From positions 1-40,669 of the forward strand of contig JAILGL010000167.1 in the NCBI GenBank assembly GCA_024696825.1: a stretch of 40,669 bases of DNA. The letters run 5' to 3'. The stretch comes from Lachnospiraceae bacterium (GTDB lineage: Bacteria; Bacillota; Clostridia; Lachnospirales; Lachnospiraceae). How positions within the stretch are numbered: the first letter of the stretch is position 1; each line of letters starts with the position of its first letter. Under the pieces are notes generated by a model that saw only the letters and a list, made by a program, of their open reading frames with translations, was not told the origin of the DNA and made no database searches. Below are positions 16,501 to 24,100 of the stretch, piece by piece. The translations under genes were made by a program, and so were the position numbers.

Positions 16501-18060
16501 GATAAAACAGGTGATAAGCTTTATGGAATTAAAACAGTAGATGGTACCATAGCTGAGTTTAAGGATAATAAGTTTGTTTCCATAGAGGATAGTAACTGGG
16601 TTAAAACCTTTGAAAAGTCGGATATTTACAATTCTCTTTCTGATTTTGAAAAAATGAATTTAAGAAGGCAGATTTCTCTTATAAGTCCTTATTTATGCCA
16701 GGAAGAGGGAGTAGTTTATAAAACTCTGTTCTGTCAGTATTCATCAAAATCTATGAATGTATTAGCTACTTTGGATTTAAATCAGAGCACAGTAGAATGG
16801 AAATATGAAGAAATAAAGAATTTCCCAAGTGAGATTTTTCCGGAAGATTATTCAATAGCAGTACAGGGCGATAAGCTTTATTTCTGTGCTGCACCTTGCA
16901 TTAATCCGGATGAATATGAGTTTGATAAAACAAAGACTATATTCTATTCTTATTCCTTAACTGATAAAACCTGGACTAAGGAAAATGCACCGGATTGTAA
17001 TTATGAGCCGGTTTGTAAATTTATAAATTCCAATGGAAAGCTTTATATGGTAAAGCCTGACTTTGTACTTGATGATAAGGATAATTCATTATTAGAACAG
17101 TTATATGATACCTTTAGAATTTATTCATTTAGTAATGGAGTCTGGAAGGAAGAGAATACATTTAAGTCAATAAGCAGAGCTTCATATGATACCATGGCTC
17201 TTCCGGCACTTGCTAATACTAAAGAAGGCTTTATGATTTGTGACCTTTCAATTGAAGGTTATGGAAACTTCGCACTTTATAATACAGAGAAGAATACTTT
17301 AGAAGCAACAGGTTATAATACCAATGAAAGCTTTAGTGATGATTTAATGCGTTTTGCTGTATCTAATAAGGATGGTATATATGTACTTAGAGCCGGACTT
17401 ACAGAGATGTCTACAGGTTCATATGATTTATATCTTCTTCCTGCGGACAGTGGTGTATATACAAGTCCTTATAAGACTGATAGTGATAGTGGTGATAATG
17501 GAGATAACAAGGATAGTAAGGAAGAGGTTACTCCTGTAAAGAAGGGCGGTACAGTTAAGTCCGGTAATTACCAGTATACTGTAACTAAGGCTGCTACAGA
17601 CGGTTCAGCAACAGTAACCTTAAAGAAGGCTACAAGCTCTACTCTTTCAGCGGTTTCAATTCCTGCAACTGTTACCTACAATGGAGTTAAGTATAAGGTA
17701 ACTCAGATTGCTGACAATGCATTTAAGGGCAATAAGAAGATTAAAACAGTTATCATTGGTTCTAATGTAACTAAGATTGGAAAAGCTGCATTTAACGGAT
17801 GTACAAAGCTTACAAAGGTTACTATAGGAGCTAAGGTTTCTAAGATTGAGAAAAATGCGTTTAAGGGATGCTCTAAGTTAAAGACAGTTATAGTTAAGTC
17901 ATTAAAGCTTAAGAAAAATGCTACGGTTGGAAAGAATGCCTTTAAGGGTATTAAGAGTAAGGCTGTATTTAAGCTTAAGAAGAAGGTATTTAAGAAGACT
18001 AAGAAGGTACTTAAAAAGAAGGCTGGAATTAAGAAGACAGTCAAGTTTAAGAAGTTCTAA
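13567..18060 (+). CDS. Secreted subtilisin-like serine protease with BspA-type LRR C-terminus
   Basis: Extracellular S8-family protease of 1497 residues. A Sec signal peptide (about 1-33, MRRLAFKKIATGVLSAAMVV) precedes an inhibitor-like propeptide ending near VLYVEPNY. The catalytic residues are in canonical motifs: Asp259 (AVVDSGVNSDHEDL), His304 (GHGTHCAGVIAA), oxyanion Asn408 (FSAGND) and Ser784 (GTSMACPSVAG). Between Asn408 and Ser784 lies an unusually long insertion of about 370 residues, very acidic and containing three DDPEYS repeats. After the catalytic domain comes a beta-rich region (about 830-1310, perhaps propeller-like), then a lysine-rich leucine-rich-repeat domain of BspA type (about 1320-1497, AFKGNKKIKTVIIGSNVTKIG) that probably binds the cell surface or a ligand. 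No LPXTG or membrane anchor is seen. ATG 13567 has GGAGG just upstream. Confidence 0.93.
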   Translation: MRRLAFKKIATGVLSAAMVVSMLPMSGTKIASASTVDEISATVSSEKADPLEGIDEKYLNSHEVLVMFEEGAISESSATTLKKAKKNDNISDNYGSYMKAVGSETQAAKIAESETDVIEEGLDGDFEIEDTVVFSGVKKTKSGLKRSGNNGMNNASVVSLVTSEKYTAKEMIEILSERDDVLYVEPNYNISLNSLDSYSLNDEYNPYTYHLNQAAAENEGGQKVFSRGLKEDDMLSENAATAWKEITGNEEEAVVAVVDSGVNSDHEDLTNKLWKNPGNLGLEGDNGYDFFNNTPGVHIDEIGHGTHCAGVIAAEANNGVGISGVTANSNVKIMPLKIFGEDYTGENDESLYGSLGAYNYVLQAKLNGVNIVATSNSWGMNSNDSNIFNEILKRLGEAGIVSVFSAGNDSANNDRAHIDVPAISSNDYTIIVGAAGPDNKKSGFSSYGKASVDIFGTGSNVFSTVGYGSYFPSIYNPEYLAETTEYFGRFTADTEIVDNKVTPVVADNGLGENSEEIKPFGESVFVAQKSGFDYDDLNSEEGEDEDEEYYEAAGAKDVDDPEYSDDPEYSDDPEYSDDPEEGEDEEPFVSEAEYELSIDTEHYASNSSNPASLKLTIKNAKVGEEYCFFFPYDKNEEDDGTNVHSSMLYESTGSDNGFTARVTAAEFVEEEDGTIVPTNYKADAYGCDEPYRGLYSHVTDRDLEERYFRSAENVGEKKTGYGIYIHPDDHAMDNGGDFDEDEEPVEEEEEQIGDITIYIDSFGISKPNMFLEVANSYDYMSGTSMACPSVAGATALIAQLNPKTDSMSGDEYSRFIKNKVLSCATVTEEFEGACSSGGYLDFRNINKNKPAFSNYTMDIDKNSIIISGINLKNGTLEYKNGIDENDEYKTISNTPSETEPYVTFAEDGNSVTVNNAKELMYKLISFKLTDDSNVVAEASYYLIKGNKELSPILSDYESLPVREGNAVLNANITYNLATDKTGDKLYGIKTVDGTIAEFKDNKFVSIEDSNWVKTFEKSDIYNSLSDFEKMNLRRQISLISPYLCQEEGVVYKTLFCQYSSKSMNVLATLDLNQSTVEWKYEEIKNFPSEIFPEDYSIAVQGDKLYFCAAPCINPDEYEFDKTKTIFYSYSLTDKTWTKENAPDCNYEPVCKFINSNGKLYMVKPDFVLDDKDNSLLEQLYDTFRIYSFSNGVWKEENTFKSISRASYDTMALPALANTKEGFMICDLSIEGYGNFALYNTEKNTLEATGYNTNESFSDDLMRFAVSNKDGIYVLRAGLTEMSTGSYDLYLLPADSGVYTSPYKTDSDSGDNGDNKDSKEEVTPVKKGGTVKSGNYQYTVTKAATDGSATVTLKKATSSTLSAVSIPATVTYNGVKYKVTQIADNAFKGNKKIKTVIIGSNVTKIGKAAFNGCTKLTKVTIGAKVSKIEKNAFKGCSKLKTVIVKSLKLKKNATVGKNAFKGIKSKAVFKLKKKVFKKTKKVLKKKAGIKKTVKFKKF
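15241..15306 (+). repeat. In-frame 18-bp tandem repeat inside the protease gene
   Basis: GATGATCCTGAGTATTCA is repeated three times (15241-15258, 15259-15276, 15277-15294; copy two differs by one silent base) with a fourth partial copy. It encodes DDPEYS repeats from residue 559. Near-identity of the copies indicates recent slippage or duplication, so repeat number may vary between strains. Confidence 0.95.
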
Positions 18061-18093
18061 TAGGTTAATTAAATACAATATAAATTAGTTTAG

Positions 18094-18166
18094 AAGTCAG
18101 AGTCCGGTTAGGGGGTCAATAGTCTCAAAAGGGACATTTAACCGGATTCTGACTTTATTTTATTTA
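18094..18166 (+). terminator. Large intrinsic terminator after the protease gene
   Basis: AAGTCAGAGTCCGGTTA (18094-18110) pairs along 17 positions with 18139-18155 (one G-U). The loop holds a second small hairpin, GTCTC (18122-18126) / GGGAC (18131-18135), capped by AAAA. An uneven T-rich tail, TTTATTTTATTT, follows. The stem is longer than most terminators in the window. Confidence 0.85.
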
Positions 18167-18190
18167 AGAGAGAGCTTATCTTATCGAGAT

Positions 18191-18240
18191 AAAAAAGGTC
18201 TCATAGGGAGATATTTAATATCAGCCCTGTGAGACCTTTT
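18191..18240 (-). terminator. Terminator of argG (minus strand), probably bidirectional
   Basis: AAAAGGTCTCATAGGG (18193-18208) pairs with CCCTGTGAGACCTTTT (18225-18240), with one wobble or mismatch, and an inner stem GATAT/ATATC closes a 3-base loop. On the minus strand the hairpin is followed by six T residues (A run at 18191-18196). It lies between the converging protease and argG genes. Confidence 0.85.
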
Positions 18241-18310
18241 ATAGTTTTTAAATAATACTCGCATTTTAAAATGCTATTTATATAGGATTGATTAAAGCAT
18301 TTAACAATGA

Positions 18311-19537
18311 TTATCTCTCAGTAAGTTCCTCGAAAGGTCCCTGCTTCATGGCACGTACCTTACTTGAAAGACCGAAGAGATTTATAAAGCCCTCTGCATC
18401 CTTGTGGTCATAAAGATCACCGGTTGTGAAGGATGCGATTGACTCGCTGTAGATAGAATATGGTGATGTCTCACCCATCTTTATAATGTTACCCTTGTAA
18501 AGCTTAAATGTAACTTCACCTGTAACATACTTCTGAGTAGAATCGATAAATGCCTGAAGTGCTTCACGAAGAGGAGTAAACCACTTTCCTTCGTAAACAA
18601 CATCTGCATACTTATTACCTAAGTCCTTCTTAACTGTGTAGGTGTCGCGGTCAAGGATTAATTCCTCAAGCTGCTGATGAGCTTCATAAAGAATAGTTCC
18701 ACCCGGTGTCTCATATACACCTCTTGACTTCATACCAACTACACGGTTCTCAACGATATCAACGATACCAATACCATGCTTTCCGCCGAGACGGTTAAGC
18801 TCACGGATAATATCTGAAACCTTCATTTCCTTACCATTAACACTCTTAGGAACACCAGCCTCAAATGTCATCTTAACGATTTCGCCCTCTTCAGGAGCCT
18901 TCTCAGGAGTAACTCCGAGAACAAGAAGATGATCATAGTTAGGAGCATTTCCAGGCTCCTCAAGCTCAAGTCCTTCGTGGCTTATATGCCAAATGTTACG
19001 GTCACGGCTGTATGAGTTATCAGCTGAGAATGGAAGATGAATTCCATGTGCATGACAATACTCAATCTCTGACTCACGAGAATCAAGAGTCCACTTAGGG
19101 TCTCTCCAAACAGCGATAATCTTTAAGTCTGGAGCAAGTGCCTTAATACCAAGCTCGAAACGAACCTGATCATTACCCTTACCGGTAGCACCATGGCAGA
19201 TAGCTACAGCGCCTTCCTTACGAGCGATTTCAACAAGTCTCTTAGCAATAAGAGGACGAGCCATACTGGTTCCAAGTAAATATTTATTCTCATATACAGC
19301 GTGTGCCTTGACACAAGGAACGATATAATCATCACAGAACTCATCTGTTACATCCTCGATGTAAAGCTTATCAGCGCCACATGCCTTAGCACGCTCATCA
19401 AGGCCTTCAAGCTCACTTTCCTGTCCACAGTCAATACATACGCAGATTACTTCATAATCATAATTTTCCTTAAGCCATGGAATGATAGCAGTAGTATCAA
19501 GTCCACCGGAATAAGCAAGAACAACTTTTTCCTTCAT
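18311..19537 (-). CDS. argG: Argininosuccinate synthase
   Basis: Joins citrulline and aspartate with ATP to form argininosuccinate, the penultimate step of arginine synthesis. The 408-residue protein begins [22 protein letters not shown], with the ATP-pyrophosphatase P-loop SGGLDT, and contains [24 protein letters not shown] and the C-terminal [12 protein letters not shown] typical of ArgG. An in-frame ATG five codons upstream (at 19552) is rejected because GGAGG falls inside that extension, 7-8 bases before ATG 19537. The gene is divergent from argCBD, with a shared 285-bp regulatory region containing ARG-box-like sites. Its promoter is at 19612-19640 and a bidirectional-type terminator follows. 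argH, which normally partners argG, is not in the window. Confidence 0.97.
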   Translation of the reverse strand: MKEKVVLAYSGGLDTTAIIPWLKENYDYEVICVCIDCGQESELEGLDERAKACGADKLYIEDVTDEFCDDYIVPCVKAHAVYENKYLLGTSMARPLIAKRLVEIARKEGAVAICHGATGKGNDQVRFELGIKALAPDLKIIAVWRDPKWTLDSRESEIEYCHAHGIHLPFSADNSYSRDRNIWHISHEGLELEEPGNAPNYDHLLVLGVTPEKAPEEGEIVKMTFEAGVPKSVNGKEMKVSDIIRELNRLGGKHGIGIVDIVENRVVGMKSRGVYETPGGTILYEAHQQLEELILDRDTYTVKKDLGNKYADVVYEGKWFTPLREALQAFIDSTQKYVTGEVTFKLYKGNIIKMGETSPYSIYSESIASFTTGDLYDHKDAEGFINLFGLSSKVRAMKQGPFEELTER

Positions 19538-19611
19538 TGTTAAATCCTCCATTAAAATAGTTTTAATATTAAGTCTGATTTGTAATCAGGTCGTTTTCAC
19601 GCGACTATTAA

Positions 19612-19640
19612 AGTATAACTATATATGTTAGGTTTTGCAA
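19612..19640 (-). promoter_or_regulatory. argG promoter (minus strand)
   Basis: Reading the minus strand: TTGCAA (19640-19635), 17-bp spacer, TATACT (19617-19612). Transcription would begin near 19605, giving a leader of about 70 bases with a small hairpin CTGATT/AATCAG (19575-19589, plus coordinates) before the ribosome site. Confidence 0.7.
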
Positions 19641-19689
19641 TAGATAAAGTTAACAAATTATATTAAGAATTAATGGGATAATTGGTAAA

Positions 19690-19727
19690 AATGTATAAAT
19701 ATTCATAAAAATTTATAAATATGCAGA
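19690..19727. promoter_or_regulatory. Pair of ARG-box-like operators (putative ArgR sites)
   Basis: AATGTATAAATATTCATA (19690-19707) differs at one position from the bacterial ARG-box consensus (WNTGAATWWWWATTCANW). A second, weaker box, AATTTATAAATATGCAGA (19710-19727, about three mismatches), has its centre 20 bp away. Paired boxes two to three bp apart are typical of ArgR operators. The pair lies just upstream of the argC promoter region and about 50 bp beyond the argG -35, so it could control one or both directions. No argR gene is in the window. Confidence 0.65.
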
Positions 19728-19734
19728 ATTAAAC

Positions 19735-19763
19735 TTGCATTATTTACTATAATGGAGTAAACT
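19735..19763 (+). promoter_or_regulatory. Probable argCBD promoter
   Basis: TTGCAT (19735-19740), 17-bp spacer, TAAACT (19758-19763). A perfect TATAAT also occurs at 19748-19753 but is only 7 bp from that -35 and has no good alternative -35, so which -10 is used is uncertain. Either placement is adjacent to the ARG-box pair. Confidence 0.45.
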
Positions 19764-19822
19764 GTAGTGGTGTTTTGGAAAATATTTGGAAATACAGAAA
19801 CTTTTATTAAGGAGAATTATTT

Positions 19823-20863
19823 ATGATTAAAGTTGGTATTATTGGAGCTACAGGCTATGCTGGACAGGAGATTGTTAGAATTCTTTCTAATCATCCGGAG
19901 GCTGAAGTTGTATGGTTTGGTTCCAGATCATATGTAGATAAAAAATTTAGCGAGTGCTTTGGCAATATGTATAATATAGCCGATGACATTTGTAAGGGAG
20001 AGGATATGGAGGCCCTTGCCAATAGCGTGGATGTTATATTTACTGCAACTCCTCAGGGGCTTTGCTCTAAGCTTGTAAGTGAAGAGATTCTTTCCAAGGT
20101 TAAGATTGTAGATTTAAGTGCTGACTTTAGAATAAAGGATGTTAACCGTTATGAAGAGTGGTATCAGATAAAGCATGAAAGTCCTGATTTTATAGAGGAA
20201 GCTGTATATGGACTTTGTGAGGTGAATAGAGAGAAGGTTAAAAATGCAAGACTTATCGCAAACCCTGGATGCTTCCCAACCTGTTCAATTCTTTCCATCT
20301 ATCCTCTTGCAAAGGCAGGCCTTATAGATATGAAGTCAGTTATTGTAGATGCTAAGAGTGGTACCAGTGGCGCAGGCCGTGGTGCTAAGGTAAATAACCT
20401 TTTCTGTGAGGTTAATGAAAGTATTAAGGCTTATGGAGTTACAACTCACAGACATACTCCTGAGATAGAGGATCAGCTTTCTTATGCATCAGGAGAAGAG
20501 GCTGTAATAAACTTTACACCTCACCTTGTTCCTATGAATAGAGGAATTCTTGCAACCTCCTATGCTAATCTTACTAAGGATATTTCTGAAGAAGAGATTA
20601 GGGCTTTATATGAGGATTGCTATAAGGATGAATTCTTTGTAAGAGTGCTTCCTGCAGGGGTTTGCCCTGAGACCAGATGGGTTGAGGGAAGTAACTTTGT
20701 AGATGTAAATGTTAAGAAGGATGCAAGAACCGGCAGAGTAATTATGATGGGGGCCATCGATAACCTTGTTAAGGGTGCTGCAGGTCAGGCTGTTCAGAAT
20801 ATGAATATTATGTTTGGATTAGAGGAGAACATGGGACTTAAGATAACACCAATGTTCCCATAA
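19823..20863 (+). CDS. argC: N-acetyl-gamma-glutamyl-phosphate reductase
   Basis: NADPH-dependent reduction of N-acetylglutamyl phosphate to the semialdehyde, third step of ornithine synthesis. The 346-residue protein starts with the Rossmann motif VGIIGATGYAGQEIVRIL, has FTATPQG, the catalytic cysteine in NPGCFPT (about Cys150), GTSGAGRGAK and THRHTPEIE, and ends with the family's DNLVKGAAGQAVQNMN. Length is normal. AAGGAG lies before ATG 19823. It heads an argC-argB-argD transcript controlled by the ARG-box-like sites upstream. argJ, which in many Firmicutes lies between argC and argB, is absent here, so acetylation and deacetylation steps must be encoded elsewhere. Confidence 0.97.
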   Translation: MIKVGIIGATGYAGQEIVRILSNHPEAEVVWFGSRSYVDKKFSECFGNMYNIADDICKGEDMEALANSVDVIFTATPQGLCSKLVSEEILSKVKIVDLSADFRIKDVNRYEEWYQIKHESPDFIEEAVYGLCEVNREKVKNARLIANPGCFPTCSILSIYPLAKAGLIDMKSVIVDAKSGTSGAGRGAKVNNLFCEVNESIKAYGVTTHRHTPEIEDQLSYASGEEAVINFTPHLVPMNRGILATSYANLTKDISEEEIRALYEDCYKDEFFVRVLPAGVCPETRWVEGSNFVDVNVKKDARTGRVIMMGAIDNLVKGAAGQAVQNMNIMFGLEENMGLKITPMFP

Positions 20864-20929
20864 TACTTAATGATTGATTAACTAATATAGAATTTAAGCA
20901 TTTAAAATTGAAAGGCGGTATTAGTAATA

Positions 20930-21847
20930 ATGAGCGGTAACGAAAGAGAAAATTACATGAATAAAATTACAGATAAAGCAGAGACCCTTATAGAGGCTCT
21001 CCCTTATATTAGAGATTTTAATAATAAAATAGTAGTTGTTAAATATGGCGGTAGCGCTATGATTGACAAGGATTTAGAGGAAAGCGTTATAAAGGATGTG
21101 GTTCTTCTTAAACTGGTTGGAATGAAGCCTGTAATCGTTCATGGTGGTGGAAAAGAGATAAGCAAGTGGCTTTCTAATTTTGGAAAAGAGACGCAGTTTA
21201 TTGATGGCTTAAGAGTTACAGATGCTGAAACCGTTGAGATTGCTGAGATGGTTTTAAATAAGGTGAATAAGAATTTAGTTCAGATGATAGAAGGTCTTGG
21301 AATCAAGGCTGTAGGTGTATCCGGTAAGGATGCTGGTCTTGCAGTTGCCCAGAAGAAAACTCCAAATGGTAATGATATAGGATATGTAGGAGATATTAAG
21401 AGTGTTAATCCTGAGCTTATTATGAAGCTTATAGAAGACGATTATATCCCTGTTATTGCTCCTATCGGTATGGGAGAAAATGGAGAGACCTTTAATATCA
21501 ATGCTGATGATATGGCAAGCGCAGTGGCTGTAGGGCTTAATGCAGAGAAGCTTGCATTCCTTACAGATATTGATGGTGTTTTAAGAGACCCTTCAGATCC
21601 AAGTACTCTTATATCAGTACTTACCCTTAAGGCTGCAGAGGAGCTTATTAACAATGGAAGCATAAGTGGTGGAATGATTCCTAAGATTAATAACTGTACA
21701 GATGCTGTAAAGAAGGGTGTTGGAAGAGTGCATATCTTAGACGGAAGAAGAGAGCATTGCTTACTTCTTGAGTTCTTTACCAAACGAGGTATTGGAACAG
21801 CTATTATAGATGCTGAGAGAAAGCTCTATGCACATGAAATAGGATAG
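20930..21847 (+). CDS. argB: Acetylglutamate kinase
   Basis: Phosphorylates N-acetylglutamate, the usual feedback-controlled step of arginine synthesis. The 305-residue protein shows the amino-acid-kinase signatures KYGGSAM near residue 38, [10 protein letters not shown] near 70, GVSGKDAGL, and the C-terminal [10 protein letters not shown] and HILDGR segments. Start choice is uncertain: ATG 20930 follows AAAGGCGG at 12 bases (rather far), while ATG 20957 would give a protein starting [18 protein letters not shown], closer to typical family N-termini, preceded by GAAAGAG. The gene begins 66 bases after argC with no terminator between, and 42 bases before argD. The long N-terminal helix before the kinase core is compatible with the arginine-sensitive, hexameric type, but this was not tested. 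Confidence 0.96.
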   Translation: MSGNERENYMNKITDKAETLIEALPYIRDFNNKIVVVKYGGSAMIDKDLEESVIKDVVLLKLVGMKPVIVHGGGKEISKWLSNFGKETQFIDGLRVTDAETVEIAEMVLNKVNKNLVQMIEGLGIKAVGVSGKDAGLAVAQKKTPNGNDIGYVGDIKSVNPELIMKLIEDDYIPVIAPIGMGENGETFNINADDMASAVAVGLNAEKLAFLTDIDGVLRDPSDPSTLISVLTLKAAEELINNGSISGGMIPKINNCTDAVKKGVGRVHILDGRREHCLLLEFFTKRGIGTAIIDAERKLYAHEIG

Positions 21848-21889
21848 TTTAATACATTTATAAGTATTCCAACAGGAGGATATATTAAA

Positions 21890-23089
21890 ATGAATTTTGA
21901 GAATTTTGATTATACAAATAGTGAATTAATAGATAAGCATCTTATAAATGCTTATAACAGAAAGGTAGTATTTTCACATGGTGAGGGTATGGAGCTCTTC
22001 GATATAGAGGGGAATGCCTTTCTGGATATGGGAGCAGGTATAGCAGTTAGTGCTCTTGGATATAACAATGAAAAGTTTAAGAATAAGTTAAAGGAGCAGT
22101 TGGATAAATTAATCCATGTTTCAAATCTCTATTACACACCAGCTCTTATTAAGGCTTCCTACAATGTGGCTGAGAAAACAGGACTTAGTAAGGTTTTCTT
22201 CACCAACAGTGGTGCAGAGGCTAATGAGGGAGCTATAAAGCTTGCAAGAAAATATAAATGGCTTCAGAACAAGGAGAGTAAGGGTGAGGTAATCGCCATG
22301 GAGCACTCCTTCCATGGAAGAACCATGGGTGCTTTATCTGTTACAGGAACTGAGCATTATAGAACTCCATTTGAGCCTTTAATAGGTGGAGTTAAGTTCT
22401 GTGAATATAATAATCTTGATTCTGTTAAGGCAGCGGTTACAGAAGATACAGCGGCTATAATCCTTGAGACACTTCAGGGAGAGGGCGGTATTCATCCTGC
22501 TACAGAAGAGTTTATAAAGGGAATCCGTGCACTTTGCGATGAAAAGGATATAGTTATGATATTAGATGAGGTTCAGTGTGGTATGGGAAGAACCGGTAAG
22601 TATTATGCTTATGAGCATTATGGAATTAAGCCGGATATCGTAACTACTGCAAAGGCTTTAGGCTGTGGCGTTCCTGTGGGTGCGTTTGTTGCTAATGAAA
22701 AGCTTGCAGCTGCCATGGTTCCAGGTGATCACGGTACTACCTATGGAGGCAATCCATTTGCCTGTGCGGCCATTAATGCAGTCTATGAAATATTTGAAGA
22801 GGATAAGCTTATTGATAATGTTAATGAGGTGAGCTCCTATCTCTTTGAAAAGCTTAATTTACTTAAGGATAAATATGAGGTAATTAAGGATGTGAGAGGA
22901 AAAGGCCTTATGGTGGGTATAGAGTTTGACTGCCCTGCAGCAAAGGTAGTAGGAGCCTGTCAGGAGAAGGGACTACTTTTAATATCCGCTGGAAGCTCCA
23001 TAGTACGTGTGGTTCCACCACTTATAGTTACTAAAAATGATATTGATAAATTCATAAATATCTTGACGGATGTTTTAAATGAGATATAA
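21890..23089 (+). CDS. argD: Acetylornithine aminotransferase
   Basis: PLP-dependent class III aminotransferase that converts N-acetylglutamate semialdehyde to N-acetylornithine. The 399-residue protein contains FLDMGAGIAVSALGY, FFTNSGAEANEGAIKLARKY, HSFHGRTMGALSVTG, ILDEVQCGMGRTGK and the PLP-binding lysine in TTAKALGCGVPVGAF (about Lys255), followed by GTTYGGNPFACAA. These are diagnostic of the ArgD/ornithine aminotransferase family, and its place after argB selects ArgD. AGGAGG precedes ATG 21890. It is the last gene of the argCBD transcript, ended by the terminator at 23094-23125. Confidence 0.97.
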   Translation: MNFENFDYTNSELIDKHLINAYNRKVVFSHGEGMELFDIEGNAFLDMGAGIAVSALGYNNEKFKNKLKEQLDKLIHVSNLYYTPALIKASYNVAEKTGLSKVFFTNSGAEANEGAIKLARKYKWLQNKESKGEVIAMEHSFHGRTMGALSVTGTEHYRTPFEPLIGGVKFCEYNNLDSVKAAVTEDTAAIILETLQGEGGIHPATEEFIKGIRALCDEKDIVMILDEVQCGMGRTGKYYAYEHYGIKPDIVTTAKALGCGVPVGAFVANEKLAAAMVPGDHGTTYGGNPFACAAINAVYEIFEEDKLIDNVNEVSSYLFEKLNLLKDKYEVIKDVRGKGLMVGIEFDCPAAKVVGACQEKGLLLISAGSSIVRVVPPLIVTKNDIDKFINILTDVLNEI

Positions 23090-23093
23090 TATA

Positions 23094-23125
23094 AAAAACC
23101 CTTAAATTAGTATTTAAGGGTTTTT
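23094..23125 (+). terminator. Intrinsic terminator of argCBD
   Basis: Perfect 13-bp stem AAAAACCCTTAAA (23094-23106) / TTTAAGGGTTTTT (23113-23125) with a 6-base loop; symmetrical A and T runs could make it work in both directions. Confidence 0.95.
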
Positions 23126-23189
23126 GTTAAATGTGGAACTTAAAAAGACTGTTATGTAAGTAATTACAGAAAGGGTATAGGAAGAAAAT

Positions 23190-23903
23190 ATGAGAAAACA
23201 CATTAAAAAAGAAATTAAGAAAATAGTATCTCTTACAACTGCATTTGCTGTTTTGTTTTCGGCTGTTTCATTTGCTGGTGCAGATTCTAAGAAGGTAAAA
23301 AAGGCATCTGCTACAGTACTTAATAGCGTGGTTAGTAAGACTGCTTCAGAAAGTGCTGTTGCCACTGATTCTTCTGCTTCAACTGTTACAACAGATAAGG
23401 CTGTTAAGGTGGGAGATAAGGTTAAGGTTAAGAAGGTAACCTATAAGATTACTGCTAAGAAGAAGGCTACATTTTTTAAGAGTAGTGATAAGAAAGCAAA
23501 GACTGTAAAGGTTCCTAAGACTGTTAAGATTAAAGGGAAGACATACAAGGTTACAGCTATTGGTAAGAAGGCATGTAAGGGATTTAAGAAGTTAAAGACC
23601 TTAAAGATTGGTAAGAATGTTACCTCCATCGGTGATGAGAGTTTTAGTGGCTGTAAGAAGCTTAACAATGTTGAGATTCCAAAGAATGTAAAGTCTATTG
23701 GAAAGAAAGCTTTTTATAACTGCAAGGGTCTTGAATATATGAATTTTAAGACAAAGAAGCTTACCAAGAAAAAGGTGGGTAAGAAGGCATTTAAGGGAAC
23801 TAACCGTTATATAGTTGTTAAGGTTCCTTCTTCAAAGAGATACAGCTATGAGGATATTTTTGTATCTAAGGGCATGAGCTTTTTCTTATATGTAAAGATT
23901 TGA
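23190..23903 (+). CDS. Small secreted BspA-type leucine-rich-repeat protein
   Basis: Probable cell-surface or secreted protein of unknown ligand, 237 residues. A Sec signal peptide (about 1-33, KKIVSLTTAFAVLFSAVSFAGA) precedes a Ser/Thr/Val linker and two to three LRR_5-type repeats (about 110-200: LKTLKIGKNVTSIGDESFSGCKKL, NVEIPKNVKSIGKKAFYNCKGL as two adjacent units). It is extremely lysine-rich and therefore strongly basic, which may favour binding to anionic cell-wall polymers. The repeats resemble the C-terminal domain of the 1497-residue protease at 13567-18060, so the two may share a surface-attachment mode. No sorting signal is present. A weak ribosome site (AGGAAG) precedes the ATG. 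It is flanked by terminators on both sides and so is a single-gene unit; I found no convincing promoter. Confidence 0.85.
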   Translation: MRKHIKKEIKKIVSLTTAFAVLFSAVSFAGADSKKVKKASATVLNSVVSKTASESAVATDSSASTVTTDKAVKVGDKVKVKKVTYKITAKKKATFFKSSDKKAKTVKVPKTVKIKGKTYKVTAIGKKACKGFKKLKTLKIGKNVTSIGDESFSGCKKLNNVEIPKNVKSIGKKAFYNCKGLEYMNFKTKKLTKKKVGKKAFKGTNRYIVVKVPSSKRYSYEDIFVSKGMSFFLYVKI

Positions 23904-23937
23904 TGTGCCCCATAAAGCTTATAATTAAATGAATTTT

Positions 23938-23973
23938 AGAGCTCTTAAAAATGATTTTAAGGGCTCTTTTTTT
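23938..23973 (+). terminator. Intrinsic terminator after the LRR gene
   Basis: AGAGCTCTTAAAA (23938-23950) pairs with TTTTAAGGGCTCT (23955-23967, one wobble), 4-base loop, followed by T residues to 23973. Confidence 0.9.
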
Positions 23974-23985
23974 GCCTGAATATTC

Positions 23986-24014
23986 TTTACATATTTCTTA
24001 TTTTGTAGTATATT
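23986..24014 (+). promoter_or_regulatory. Promoter of the EF-G paralogue
   Basis: TTTACA (23986-23991), 17-bp spacer, TATATT (24009-24014). The leader of about 80 bases contains a short hairpin GGGTA (24054-24058) / TACCC (24065-24069) before AAGGAGG at 24086-24092. Confidence 0.65.
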
Positions 24015-24100
24015 TGTATTAACGGATTTTTATGAGTGAGTCGTACATAATAGGGGTATATTTTTACCCTTAAACAATACAAAATAAGGAGGATCAATGT

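Noticed and set aside
17703..18044. Minus-strand frame of 113 codons rich in Phe and Leu
   Set aside because: It is the complement of the lysine-rich LRR tail of the protease gene and has no start signal.
19538..19552. Upstream ATG start for argG
   Set aside because: The ribosome site GGAGG falls within these five codons, so translation must begin at 19537.
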